This document shows positions 48,101-60,402 of a stretch of 64,000 nt of DNA, in pieces. This DNA comes from Tetranychus cinnabarinus (taxonomy: Eukaryota > Arthropoda > Arachnida > Trombidiformes > Tetranychidae): assembly GCA_022266195.1 (NCBI GenBank), contig WHVY01000001.1, positions 5,022,001-5,086,000 on the forward strand. Reading direction: 5' to 3'. Numbering within the stretch: the first letter of the stretch is position 1; every line of letters starts with the position of its first letter. A model generated the notes under the pieces. It searched no databases, was not told where the DNA came from, and worked only from the letters and a program-made list of their open reading frames with translations. A program made the position numbers and the translations under genes.

Positions 48101-48686
48101 TTATCTTTTACAATTTAGTACATGAGCTCTTCTAATCGAAACAAGTCGAGTTTTATTAAGCATTAATCCATAAAGAACTTTTGCTTGTTGAACTTTCAAC
48201 CTACAATATTGAATGATTTGGTTTATAAAACAAATGTTGTACAGGCAGTCACTTTGATCCCAGTTAATCTTGACTAAAAGGCGTTTCAATTCAATATTAG
48301 TCAAGCAAAGGTTATACCAAAAGCATTGGTACTTAACCTGGGGTCAAGTTGAAAAACTCCGTCAGGTTGTTTTGCATTATTATTGTGATAAGTTTTCAAC
48401 TCAATGATTTTACTGAAATCGATTGCGGTTACTTTCAATAGATAAGGTCCCTTATAACTCATCGACAATATGCAGCTTTGAATCTTCATCATCTTTGATA
48501 CTTTCAAAGATCAATACATCAAGCCAAGATTGGAATGATTGCTTCACTTATTAATTCAACCGCTTTGTTGCAATCACGCAGACTTGTTGGTTTGCCAAGG
48601 AAAACATTTTTCCAATAGTTTTCCTTCGAATCATCAGAACATCTTTTCAATCTTTTTGCTCGATTTAGATTCATTCGAGTATCCAG
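48101..48686 (-). pseudogene. Decayed coding region, unrecognised family
   Basis: Minus-strand protein-like text begins LDTRMNLNRAKRLKRCSDDS and continues KENYWKNVFLGKPTSLRDCN, KAVELISEAII. It shifts frame to SWLDVLIFESIKDDEDSKLH then IVDEL and a stop, shifts again to GPYLLKVTAIDFSKIIELK and FQLDPRLSTNAFGITFA with a stop at 48301, and finally to IELKRLLVKINWDQSDCLYN through NKTRLVSIRRAHVLNCKR at 48101. Four open pieces in sequence along one strand, each hydrophobic/charged-balanced, support a single gene that has acquired several indels. I do not recognise the family; the style suits a repeated or lineage-expanded gene. Confidence 0.45.
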
Positions 48687-49691
48687 TCAGTTAATTATGT
48701 TCAACAAATGAACAACTCAGATGGCTTGCAATATTATCCATTAATCTTGCATGAAAATAAAGGATAAGCAAAAAATGAATTTCCAAGAAGATTTCATGTC
48801 AACAGTTCTGAACTACTGCACTGATGAGGCAAAATCGTAAATATAAAAGCAAAATTTTGTCTCAAAATTAAAACCTTGGATACTTTATATCGTACAAAAT
48901 TAACAAAAATCTAAACATTTTTATTTTGGAAAAACAGCCAACAGAAATGAAAAAAGTTCATTCATGGTAAAGTCAAGATTAGTGTAAATCTTTTTTATTT
49001 CTGTACAATTTTTCATTTACTTTTTCTCATATTACCTTGAATCGATAACGGTAAAATAATATTTGAATTGAATGGAAAGAAATTGAATCAATTTGACAAA
49101 AGGTTGACATTGAACAGAATTTAGTTTCAAATGAAAAACTTTATTATCATTTTTATTATCACCATCAGCATACAACTTTGAGGTTCAATAATTTTGGACA
49201 ACAAATAGTAAACTTTATCACAAAGTTTGTTATTATACCAAATTTTACTATTCAATTTGCTTCTTCTTCTTCTTTCTCGCTGGATTTACATAGTTTTGAT
49301 AGTAACTCGCCACAATCCTATTCAACTATTGGTCGATAATATCTCTCCTGCTGTTGATGTTGATTTGGGTATAGTTTGATATTTTCAGTGAATTTCAAAC
49401 AAAATTAATTGAAAAAAATTCGACAGAAACTGAAGAACGAATGCAAGTGACTTCGTGAAACTCTTGAATAAAACTCTTCATATTCCTTTTATTTTGGTTT
49501 ATGTAGCTGATACGCGCAGTGAACGGGACTATTTTTGCCTCAAATTACTGTTAAGTTATCATAATTGGCTGGTCTTTGATTAAATGGCGATATAAATAAT
49601 TGCTCACATAGAGAAACTATGGTAAGACTATTTCATATAACTGTAATTAGTTGAATTATTAAAATTGAATTATTTTGTTAAGAAATGTCAT
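48687..49691. other. AT-rich stretch, no gene seen
   Basis: Only short open frames and a CTTCTTCTTC run at 49259-49275. It separates the decayed coding region from the tandem array. Confidence 0.4.
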
Positions 49692-50384
49692 CAACTATTA
49701 GTTATTTAAAATCTATCATCGAAACAAAGCGAAAACCAACAACTTCATCATCAAAATTTTATTAGTTATTTGAAATTCGTCATTAGACCAATCCAAAAAA
49801 CAACAAATTCAACACAAAAGTTTAATTAGTTATTTAAAATCTATCATAAAACTTACAAGTTCATCACCAAAGTTGTATCATCCAATTGAAATCTGTCAAT
49901 GAACCAATCCAAAAAACCAACAACAAGTCCATTATCAAATTTTTAACAGCCAATTAAAATCTGTCATAGAACCAATCCAAAAAACCAACAACTTCAACAC
50001 AAAAATTCGATCAGTTGTTTAAAATCTGCCATCGAACCAATCCAATAAACGGACAAAAACTTCATCGCCAATGTTTATTTAGTTATTTGAAATCTGCCAT
50101 TGCACCAATCCAATAAACCAACAACTTCAGCACCCATGTTTTTTTGATTATTTGAAATCTACCATTGAACCAATCCAATAAACCAACAACTTCAGTACCC
50201 ATGTTTTTTTGATTATTTGAAATCTGACATTGAACCAATCCAATAAACCAACAACTTCAGCACCCATGTTTTTTTGATTATTTGAAATCTACCATTGAAC
50301 CAATCCAATAAACCAACAACTTCAGTACCCATGTTTTTTTGATTATTTGAAATCTGACATTGAACCAATCCAATAAACCAACGA
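49692..50384. repeat. 65-bp tandem array with 130-bp higher-order structure
   Basis: About ten to eleven units whose core is TATTTGAAATCT-x-CCAT followed by GAACCAATCCAATAAACC, AACAACTTCA and a T-run. Left-hand units are diverged; the right-hand ones start at 50080, 50146, 50211, 50276 and 50341, a period of 65-66 bp. Units alternate between CTACCATT..CAGTACCC and CTGACATT..CAGCACCC, and 50146-50255 matches 50276-50385 almost exactly, so the last round of amplification copied a dimer of 130 bp. One isolated degenerate unit lies at 50785-50830. Confidence 0.9.
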
Positions 50385-50445
50385 TTTAATTGTAACTCAA
50401 ACCTTTAACGAAAATTTGATTGAAATTATTAAGACCGCGGGATAG

Positions 50446-50647
50446 GTGTCAAGTAATTTAGCTACAATTCACCTTTGCACCAAGTGCGTAAAGCTGTATC
50501 GGAGATTTATTGATGCACCTTACTTATTCAAATATTAATCATTTTCTCCGTTGATATTTTACAGAACGATAACGTTCTTTTGGTGCCCTGGTCAAATGTG
50601 GTTTTCTTGTTGCTACCTGGCACAGGTGTAGGCGGCTATTTCGAGAG
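50446..50647 (+). pseudogene. Possible F-box-like gene scrap inside the repeat region
   Basis: A less AT-rich segment between the array and its isolated outlying unit. Frame 50446-50538 reads VSSNLATIHLCTKCVKLYRR then FIDAPYLFKY and TAA; the spacing C-x3-Y-R-R-x-I-D-x-P-x-L-F-K resembles the second half of an F-box (typically C-x2-W-R-R-L-I-D-x-P-x-L-W). After a TATTTTACAG acceptor at 50564, 50565-50647 reads NDNVLLVPWSNVVFLLLPGT then GVGGYFER up to a GTAAAAG donor. The two pieces do not join simply. It is a fragment at best. Confidence 0.25.
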
Positions 50648-50830
50648 GTAAAAGATTTTCATACACACTCATCATAAAGAGGCCGACAAATCTTGCGAAT
50701 GGCTGTGAAATAGCTAACCTTTAATTCACAATAAAAAATTTGTATGAAGAGCTAGTGAGACCTCAATATTGAGATTCTCCATTACTGTAGATATTTAAAA
50801 TCTGTCATAGAACCAATCCAACAAAGCAAA

Positions 50831-53800
50831 CATCAATTTTAAATTAAATTAGATAAAATTAACTTCACTAATAATTGATAAGATGATCAACCAAATCGAT
50901 CTATTATCAATAAATTGCCTTGTTCTGTATATTTTCTATCATGTGTGTTTCTACTACTAATAATATCGCTTCAACCTTGACTATGTCAATGAGCGCACGG
51001 GCGAATTTTCAGCAGGAAAATTCATCAAACAAATTTTTTACAAGCTGGAGAAAAAACCATCTGTAAAAATCAATAAATTTGTTTTCTTTCGGTTTCATTA
51101 ATTAAAAAATTTGTTTCATTATCAAATTAAATAACAGTTGAAATATTGGTTCGAACATAGTATGCGGTAATACACTTAAGCCACGTGAATACGTGAATAC
51201 GGCATCAAAACAGTTGTATTAATGCGAATGTGTAGGTGATTTAATGCAAGTTAAATAGGGCTGATACCATGTTTTTGAACATTTCTCAAGCTTCATCGTT
51301 CGAGTGCAGCTGAAAAGAAACAGCGTTGAAAGGATGCTCATCAACTCATCATGATTCTGTAGACGAATGGCCTGAGCAACAATAATAATAGTTTCAATGT
51401 AAATTCAATTAAACTAACCAAGCCAATCATCAATTGATCCAAGCTTTCATGATGTAACCATATTTCAACTTACAATCAAAATATCAAACAATCACGTTTT
51501 ATCGAGCAACAAAAATTTGTCTCAAATCAATAAACTGTTTCCAACCATCAATAATAGTTACAATGAATCGTACAATCAAAAACAGTTACAACGAAAAGGT
51601 TTAAAAATGTTGAACCTAATTTTTACTTTCATTCAATTCCATATCATTGATACTTTAAAATTAATTAAAGCAAACTCATCACGAATCATTAAAAATTTTC
51701 CTGCAAACACTGAATAGTAATTTGATTCCTTTCACCATGAACAACGATTGAATAACGAAGAAGGCAAAAAAACAGAAAATTGAGCAAATTATTTTCCCAT
51801 TAATACTTATTCAATAATCACATTATAATAAAAACTCTTTTTTTATTGTTCCCTTTCACTCCCAGTCAACCTTTTATTGGATTATCTTATTGTCTTTTCA
51901 CTCTCTTTTTACTGCCTTATTTATTGTTGGCCAATATTTTTATGAACTCTATTATATTTAATAATATTATCATTGATTATATTTCCATTTAATAAATAAG
52001 ATATAAAAGTCAATGGGAATAACTATTTTTATATTATATTATACTTCTTTTCTTCCTCTCTTTAGCCGTTCTCCAGATTCAACCAAGAATCAGGGTTAAC
52101 TTGATCCTACAATTTTTCAAGCTTATAAGATATTTTGTGCTTCAAAGGCAAACTCAACACACAATAAAATCCAATGAACCTCTCAAGTCATTATGCTTTT
52201 GGCATGGTCAATGTAATTTATTTAGTTTTTGTCTTCAACTTTTTCTTCAGACAACTTCGCATTCAAGATCAGTTTAAGCGCAAGTTTAAAAGTAAAGGCA
52301 AAGAAACTCAGTTGAAACTGAAAAGCAGAAGTAGATATTAACTTGAAATGTTGAGCTTTTTTCCACTTCATCTTTTGATAAATCACCTCAAGCTGGTATT
52401 ACAGTCAAATAATGGGAAAAATATCTGAAAGTTTCTCATTTCTCTCAACTTTTTCCTTCTAAATTGTTGTGCCAAGCTAACCAACAAATCATATTCAATG
52501 TTGTGGTTTGATAGAAATTCATTTTAATGTTCAGCTTTCATTGTTACATTTCAAGTTGAATTTCGCATTCAAGAATTAAAAGTTTTCTGTAAAAATAGCA
52601 AATTACAAATCAACTTTTGCTTCGAAATGTAAATTTAGAAAATAAAATTTCCATTTTTAAAGTTTCTATCAAATGTTTCAATTTCATTCCAATGAACATT
52701 AATGATTGTTTGGAGATTAATAATTGATTTTGGTGGAAATTTGTTGAAGAAATTGAATTGATTGCTTCTTTAATTTAGTTCGACAAGAAAATTGATGTTT
52801 CAACTCGAGTCATTTTTTCTTATGCAAAGTTCAGGGTTTTAGACCAAAGATTGAAAGATTATGGAAAACAATTTTTCCTTGTTAGGAAATGGTTCAAAGT
52901 TTCCTCATGAAAGATTTGGAATTGAAATTTTCTGGGTGAAAATGATGTTGACTTGGCAAGTTTAAATATTGGACAAAGTAAATCATTAAACATGAAACAG
53001 AGTTTGGTTAAGAGACAAATGGAATCAATGTCAACAAGTTTTGTTTCTTTATCATGAAATTGAAATTTCAATGTGAAAGATTAGGTGAAAGGAAACATTG
53101 AAATGTGAAAATTATCTTGAAATGGATAAAAAGTTTACAATTTTTTCTCATTTTGTTTCCTTTCTATTTTCCATTGAATCGTTATTTTCTTGCAACCCTG
53201 ATTCATGATGATCATGGAGAGTATAGAGAAAAGGTAAAAATGAACATTTCACTATTACCATGGAAGAATGTGAAGTGTTATCAAAGAAATTTTCATCTTA
53301 TCAGGTAAAGGTAAAGATCATTAAAATGTTAATCATGGAAATGGTTTCATCAATAATGTTCAGATTAAAGGGTAAATCTTTCAATCTTTCATTTTCATTT
53401 TACATTTTAAACATTAAATGAGAAAATTTGAGGAAAAATGTTGAGATTAAATTGATTTTGGTAAAGAATTGCTTGTTTGATTTTTCTTTTTCTTGCTTTT
53501 TACCATGAAAATGATGAATAACCAGAAGAGAAGAGAGAAAAATGAAATAAAGAAAATATCATGGAATTGATAATATTGAAAAAGGAAGTTTCAATGAGGT
53601 TGAAAAGGAAAAGGAAATGAAAAAATATTGAACTGGCAAGTCTTTCAAGTGTTATCATGGATGTTTCAATGTTTTTGTTGACGTTAACAAATCATTGTCA
53701 ACCTTTATCAGTCTCAGGGAATCAAACAATGTTTCATAGCAGATTCGATAACAAAACTGTTAAATATAAATCGCTTCATTCCGGATAAATGATAACATCA

Positions 53801-56800
53801 CAAACTGAATCAAGAGTAAAATTGCAGACAGTTTTGTTTCTTGGTTAACAAGAAATGCCAAAGTAATCGTAAATTCAAAAGATTAAATCTTAACACTTCT
53901 GGCTTAGTTGATTGTTGATGGACTTTGAGTAGTAAACAAATGAACCGAACAACTTAGTCCAATTTCATTTCTAATGTTATTGATAGTATAAGGTTGAGTC
54001 GATTTTCAGACCTTAGATCATGCACTGCTTCAAGAAACGGGATTTGCATTTCCAAGTGTTGATTTTTCATGTTATATTACGATCAGTTGCAACAAGAATA
54101 TGAATTGCATTACAGTTTTTAGGTAAAGGTTGGAGAGATGCAAATGTTGCGATGATTTGCGTGAATTGTTACATCGAGCCCTATTCTTCCATTGAGACAC
54201 CTTGGATTGATACATCAGCTTGAAAGATACTGCGGCATCATCTTAAAGCACTTTAATGCGCACACAACTTGCAGTCAACGTTGGATGAATTAGCTGATTT
54301 GGGAAATGATTAGCAACATCTGAATACAGTTTTGCAAATGACAACTTGACTTGCAGCTTCCATTTTGTGCAAGTAATCGATCTGAATAGAAACAGCAATG
54401 AAAGGTAACAAATTCATCGAAACTGAATAGCATAAAATAAGAATGAATTTTCCTTTAGCAAGCTTTGCTTTCGACCATTGCACAGCATTCAAGAAACGTT
54501 ACTTTGCAAACTTTAAGACTGCATACTAACATTGGAATAATTTGCAGCTTCAATTTTATCCACTTTCACAAGTTCATCCGAATTATAATCATTAATATCA
54601 ATGTAAATTTCATTGCTGTACACTTGCATTATAATGCAAAATGAAATGTTCAATGCACTCTTACGATTTAAATTGCTTTTCAATTTTTAAAGAAGCAAAA
54701 GGTTTTGAAACTGAGGAAAATAGTGTTTTAACTCGAGACGAAGGTGAAAACATAAAAATTTGCAAATTAAAACAAAATGAAATTCAATTTAAGCGGCGAA
54801 TAAAGTTGAACATGAAAATGATTAAGTTACACATCAAATTTAATGTTGAATATCATTTTACTAAGTATAACATAACCTTAAACCTGATGAGGTTATACAC
54901 TTTACGATAATATCGTTATTAAAAGTGATACAAGATGATCTATGCTGAAATTTGGTTATTAGCAAATTGTCTTTGGATGACACGCCCGGAGAATACAATT
55001 TAGTCGCAATTTATCGAGACAATTAGCCTGAGTTTGTCTTCACCTTGTCTTCATCTTTCCTCTCTTGTTCATCATCTTGTTGATATTCTTGCTGTTCAAC
55101 ATTGTATTCACCTTTTCCGTAATGGAAGCAGAAAATTGCAATTTTCACTTCATCTAATTTGCTTTTGTAAACCATTTTCGTAACCAACAGACGCAAGAGA
55201 AGAAGAAAGAAACTTTTCGCCATCAAAATAACTCACCTTTTCTTCCTCAATCTCATCATCCATCTCATCTTGATTCTCATTATTTGGAGCAATCTTTTGA
55301 TTCAACTTTTCCATTCATTCATTGAACAAGTTAGAAGAGAAAATTTCTTTTCCTTTTGTTGAGAAGCAAATTTAATTCTCAAATTAAATAGATTTACTTG
55401 CAAATTTAGCCTCAACATTAGTAAATTAACATTTTTACATCTCTCTTTAATGCAAGCAATTCAATGAATCATTAACCACAAATTATCATCATTTGAATAA
55501 AAGAAAAATTTACTTCTCATTTCAGCATTCAATGTAAGCAAATTGATTAGAATCATTGGAAAGATCATTTGCAAAATAACTCGTTGAAATCAACACTAAA
55601 ACGCATCCAAATGAATTATCATCTCGATCATCATTTTGATCATCTTTCTGAATCATTGTCTCAACTCTCATTTTTCATCATCTAAATGTAAATCATAATT
55701 TGTCAGAATCACTTTTTGTCTTTTCTTACTTTCAAAGCTAATCTTGACATTAAAGTTAGACGATAAATCATTTACTTGAATAACAATGTACAAATGATGG
55801 GAAAATCAATATCATGATAATGGTGACAAAAGAGGAGGAAAACTCAACATGAGATTCCTTTATGATTCCATTAAAATGATTAACATGAAAATGAAGGGCA
55901 ATGATGAAAATTGATTGTTAACTTTACTCTTGTACTTTACACTTGTTGCCATTGAAATGGTAAGAGAGGGAAAAAAAGTTAATTAAAAAAAACGAGTTAA
56001 ATGTTTTCCACAAGTTTGTTTGCTGTTGATTCCAAAATGTTCATTAATTGTTCAACAATTGTAGGTGGCATTTGAACAGATAACATGAGGAAACAAGAAA
56101 AGCCTTCAACACTGACTAAAGTGATGATTAATGCAATTAGGGAACGATCAAGATGGAAACTCGTGTCACTTTGATGGTGATAATGACTGAGATAATTTAT
56201 TGTAATAACTCAAATTAATGATTATGAAAAAAGGTCGAGTTTCGAGAAAAAAATTGAAAGAAAAGTTCTGAAGAAACTCTTCTCATTAGTAAAAATTGAA
56301 GTTGCTTTTTTGTCATTTTACTATTTCGGTCTCGACCGGTCAATCAACTAACCAGAGAACCTTTTCTGGTTTCAAAGTTGATCAATTTCCACTTTAATAT
56401 TCGCTTTTTGTTTGCTTTCAATTTACTTCGAATGTTTTTTTTCTCGTTTTTCTCGTCAACTTTGGTCACATTTTTCTGCTGTCCATGTGACTATAATGTA
56501 GTCGAGTCAATTTGTAAATTGTTGATTAACTTTGGTAAATGCAGGAAAAGGTTAGAGATTGGAAAAGTTGATTAAATGCTATTTTGTACAGCACTTGGTT
56601 CAACCTAAAAACCCAATTTTCTGTCTCATTTATAATGATCCCAATCAGCTAAATATATCTTGTCGTTCATCGCATTTGGTTATTATCTTTGAGACTTTCC
56701 AGAAACCCACAAATTAGTAAACAGATTATGAGCAAAAAATCAGTAAACTTTCAATTTTATTCACTTTTCAGTTTCTCTTCAAACTTTTTTTTTCTCATTC

Positions 56801-59800
56801 TTCTTGGTTTCAAGCTAAAGACTTTGCAATTTTTCAATTTTTTTGACCTTTTCTTTTCCATCTTTTTTTACGAATTTCTTGATGTACATGTTCTAGAGCA
56901 TTAAACAGTTTTCTAGTAAATCTTGAACTTTTTTTTCTTCGATACTTTTTTTCTCATCTTATTCTGGTTCGATATTTTTCAGCGAGTTTTTTTTCTCTTC
57001 TTTTTTACGTCTTTAGATTTCCGTTTTTAAGCGCATTTCGAAGCAACTATCTGTTACTTTTTTATCTCATTACATGATGAAAAGTCAACAGACAAGTTTA
57101 TTTACTTTGATTGATTCAATTTTTTGTTGTTTCCTTTCTCATCAACTGATGATTCTGGTCTGAAATATTTCATTGTTAAACTGACTTTGAGCACCAATGG
57201 TAAACATTGAAGAGCTAAAAAAGTACAGAGTTTGCATAAGAATGACTTTGGTGTTTACATGAGCTGAGTAGTGAAGGAAACGAAAAAAAGTTTGTCGAAA
57301 GCAAAAAAAACAAAAAAAGAAGAAGCGAAAGATAATTTTGTTCATTGTAACTTGAAGGTTGATGATGAAGATACTGAAAGAAGGAGGATGAATGGGATGA
57401 TGAAAAGAAGGTTATCCACTTGAGATTCTCTGTGAATAAAGTTTTTTTGCTGCTTCTTCCATTGCTTCTCTTCCAAAAGAAGTACAGAAGTTTCATGCAA
57501 CCAAAATGATTACAAGTGATATTGAGACATAAAACATACACAGGAAAAGTAATACAAACAGAAGGAAAATGAAAATCAAAACTGAACTCTTCTCACAAAC
57601 TGGAAACTTTGAAAGTGTCAAAAGTAAATAGCAATGAAAAGTTGAACATTGTGATGATTATGGCGAGGCAAAGAAAAGGTTCAAGATTATTTTAAGGCCA
57701 ATTTAATGAAATTGAATTGGCTCCAAGAAACAGCGAACATTGATTTTTATCGAATTGGTGTTTTTGGTAAACATTGAATGCTTTTCAACTGCAATTTTCA
57801 AACACGCAAAAGTTTAGTCAATTTTGTTCAATTTTTCTTCTTCTCTTCTTTCCTTTCATGTTCAACTTTATTTTCACCGTTCATTTGTTAACTCTTTTCC
57901 ATGTTGTTGTTAATATTATTAAGGTTGATTGAATCTTGTTTAAGATGATTTGATAGTCCTTTTTGCTTCTATTGTTGATATAAATTTACTTTTATCGTGG
58001 TTCATTGCCATTAGGTTATAACAAGAAAAAAAAGAGTTTGAAGAAACAAAAGAAAATGTAATTTCATTATTAACATTAAGACGAGGTAAACATTGACTTT
58101 CAATTGATATCATGTGTGTTCAGGAGATGATTAGAGGCAAAAATGAACAAATAATTATCTAATGATCTCAATGTTTTAAGGGTCTGTCCATCGTTGCCAC
58201 AACCTTTTTGCTTTTCAACTTTCATTAAACATCAATTAACACGATTAGGTTAATCAACTGGTGAAAATGTAAATAACGGGAAAACAATTGTTGGGTGAAA
58301 ATGTAATTTGATTGAAGCTTCAACATTTCAACTTTTGTGTTGCTCTTTTGGTACAACAGTGATTCTTAATCCATCTGATCAGATTAGGATAAGAACTTTT
58401 TTTTCGTCTTCTTCTTTTCTGGCTTTTTGCTTCTGTTTTTTGATTCTTCTTTCCTTCACTTGCAATTCTTTTCAGATTATTTCTTGATTGAAGGATAATG
58501 CTGTGAGAGTGATTGAAGTAGGCAAGGAATGGAGGAAAGTAAATGATGAATTAACTGAAAACTGGAGGCAATGGTTATCCAACCACTTTTATTGGACTGG
58601 GAAGGCATTAAATGGACTGATTTGGGAAAAGCAGAAACACTCGAGACTTATTTACCATCAACCTGACCTGGGAGTTGAATTTGAGAGGATTTGTCACAAG
58701 CAAGATTCACCAGATTAAAAATCACTGAGTCAAAGTACTTGCAGTTAATTGCAAATCTACTTTAACCTCTTCTTTAGCCTCTTTTATCCCACTTTCATCA
58801 TCATCATTATTTGACTTTCATTTTGATTGAAATGACAACGAATAATTAAAGCGATGAAAGCCAATGAAATTTTCAAATCATTTTGTTCGAATTGAATTAA
58901 ACACCATTTTTTGGATACAAATACTTAAACTACTACTAAAGTCATGAAGTCATTGTTATGGAGTTATCTGGTCCTTCAATGTTTTGGTCAAAAATTTCCC
59001 AAGTATCGTTTGATAAATAAAAATCTACAAGTTTGTATAAATTGCAATGATCTGCAATTTGCAAACTTATCAATGAGAGTTACTTTTGTTGAAGCGTCGT
59101 TAATTCGTTTGTCAATCGTTATTTCTTTTCATTAGATTCCTAGATTTCAATTCATCTCATTAGTTTACTTCATAGTGTGCGAGTTGCTGCTTTGAAAAAA
59201 AGGTGAAAAGATTGGAGTTGATTGCTAACTCCAAGTAAGCAAGCTAAGGACAGGGTTGAGACTTTAAAGGAGTTAAACCGTATAAAAGTAAATCTTCACT
59301 CTTAGCTTTGTTCTAAGTAATTCGAAACTTATCATCCTACACTACAATCGACTGTAATCCACTACTTTAATCTGCTGTTGCAATCGACAAACTAATACGA
59401 TTCAACAACAAAATCTCCGTAGTTTCAGCCATTAAGAGGGCTCAGCTCATGATATTTCATCATCAGCAATTCACTGCATTAAATTTGAATAGTTATAACT
59501 CCTAGACCAAGTGTGAACATTATTAAAAGAACTTTGCTGAAAATCGAATTGAAAGAAACCAGTTGCATGGAAATGTAACTAAATTTCGCATTTTGAAGAT
59601 TCACTGAAAGCAAAATGTTCAATACAATGTTACTCGCAAGTTGTCACTAAATTAAAAGTTAAATCCTTTTCAATCAACAAATTCAAAAGTTACAATATAC
59701 ATTCCAAGTAAAAGTACCTTAATTATCATTTTTGTCAATTGGTTCCATTATAAAAATGATCTTCCAGTGTGAAAGCAAATGAATATGAGCTTGAATGGAA

Positions 59801-60132
59801 AGAAATTGTATTAAAATTTGACATTTTACAGACAATCCAAAGTAAAAAGCTTCTCATCGCCATTATTGCAGTTTATTTGAACAAAAATAGTCTATAAACT
59901 TGCCTTTTGTTCATTTCAATTTATTATCATTATGCTTCATTAATCGAAACTTTACTCTCCTTATTTGAGTCGAAAGAAGAAGAAAGAAGCTTCATTAGTT
60001 CACTTTTTGTGTTGACTGTCCATCGTTTTACGGAAGTAACTTTGAGCTAATGTTGAACTTGTTTCCGGCCAGTTAAATGTGCCTTGGATATTAAAGGTCA
60101 AAATGTGTCAGTTAATGTAGAGACTAAATTAT
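50831..60132. other. Long AT-rich gene-poor stretch
   Basis: About 9.3 kb with no supported gene. Open frames are short, AT-driven and lack domains; several cross pyrimidine tracts (56390-57000, 57200-57480). A TATAAAAG lies near 59279 and a short coding-like scrap (KLSLDDTPGEYNLVAIYRDN) precedes TAG at 55025, neither with a supporting context. It may be intergenic DNA or a long intron. Confidence 0.4.
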
Positions 60133-60366
60133 TTATGAAAAAAAAAGTCGAGAAAAGAGAAACAAATCAAATGCAAGGAAAACATGAAAAGTATTTAATT
60201 TGAAAACGAATCCAAAGAAGTCATTTTTCACACTCTGAACCATTTGATTGGAAATAATTTGCAAACAGTTTCCATCGAAAGGTGACAATTCTGGTGCTTG
60301 GACATTGAACTCGAAAGCATTTCTTGTTGCATCCAATTTGATCTTTAATTTCCGTTCAATGTTCAC
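60133..60366 (-). other. Possible terminal exon, unrecognised
   Basis: A minus-strand TTTTTTCAG acceptor opens a phase-0 frame of 77 codons: VNIERKLKIKLDATRNAFEF, NVQAPELSPFDGNC, then LQIISNQMVQSVKNDFFGF and an increasingly Phe/Leu-rich tail to TAA. The first two thirds read like protein; the tail looks like read-through into T-rich non-coding DNA. No upstream exon was found. Confidence 0.22.
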
Positions 60367-60402
60367 CTGAAAAAACGAACAGAGTAAATTAGTTGAAGGC
60401 AA

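Noticed and set aside
49692..50384. CRISPR-like array
   Set aside because: Units are head-to-tail 65-bp repeats without unique spacers, in a eukaryotic context; it is a minisatellite.
54641..54910. 89-codon plus-strand open frame
   Set aside because: Lys/Asn/Ile-rich with no domain or splice support; consistent with chance.
58488..58718. 76-codon Trp-rich plus-strand open frame after a TTTTCAG
   Set aside because: The frame begins at a TTG, has stops between it and the acceptor-like AG in the same register, and shows no family resemblance.
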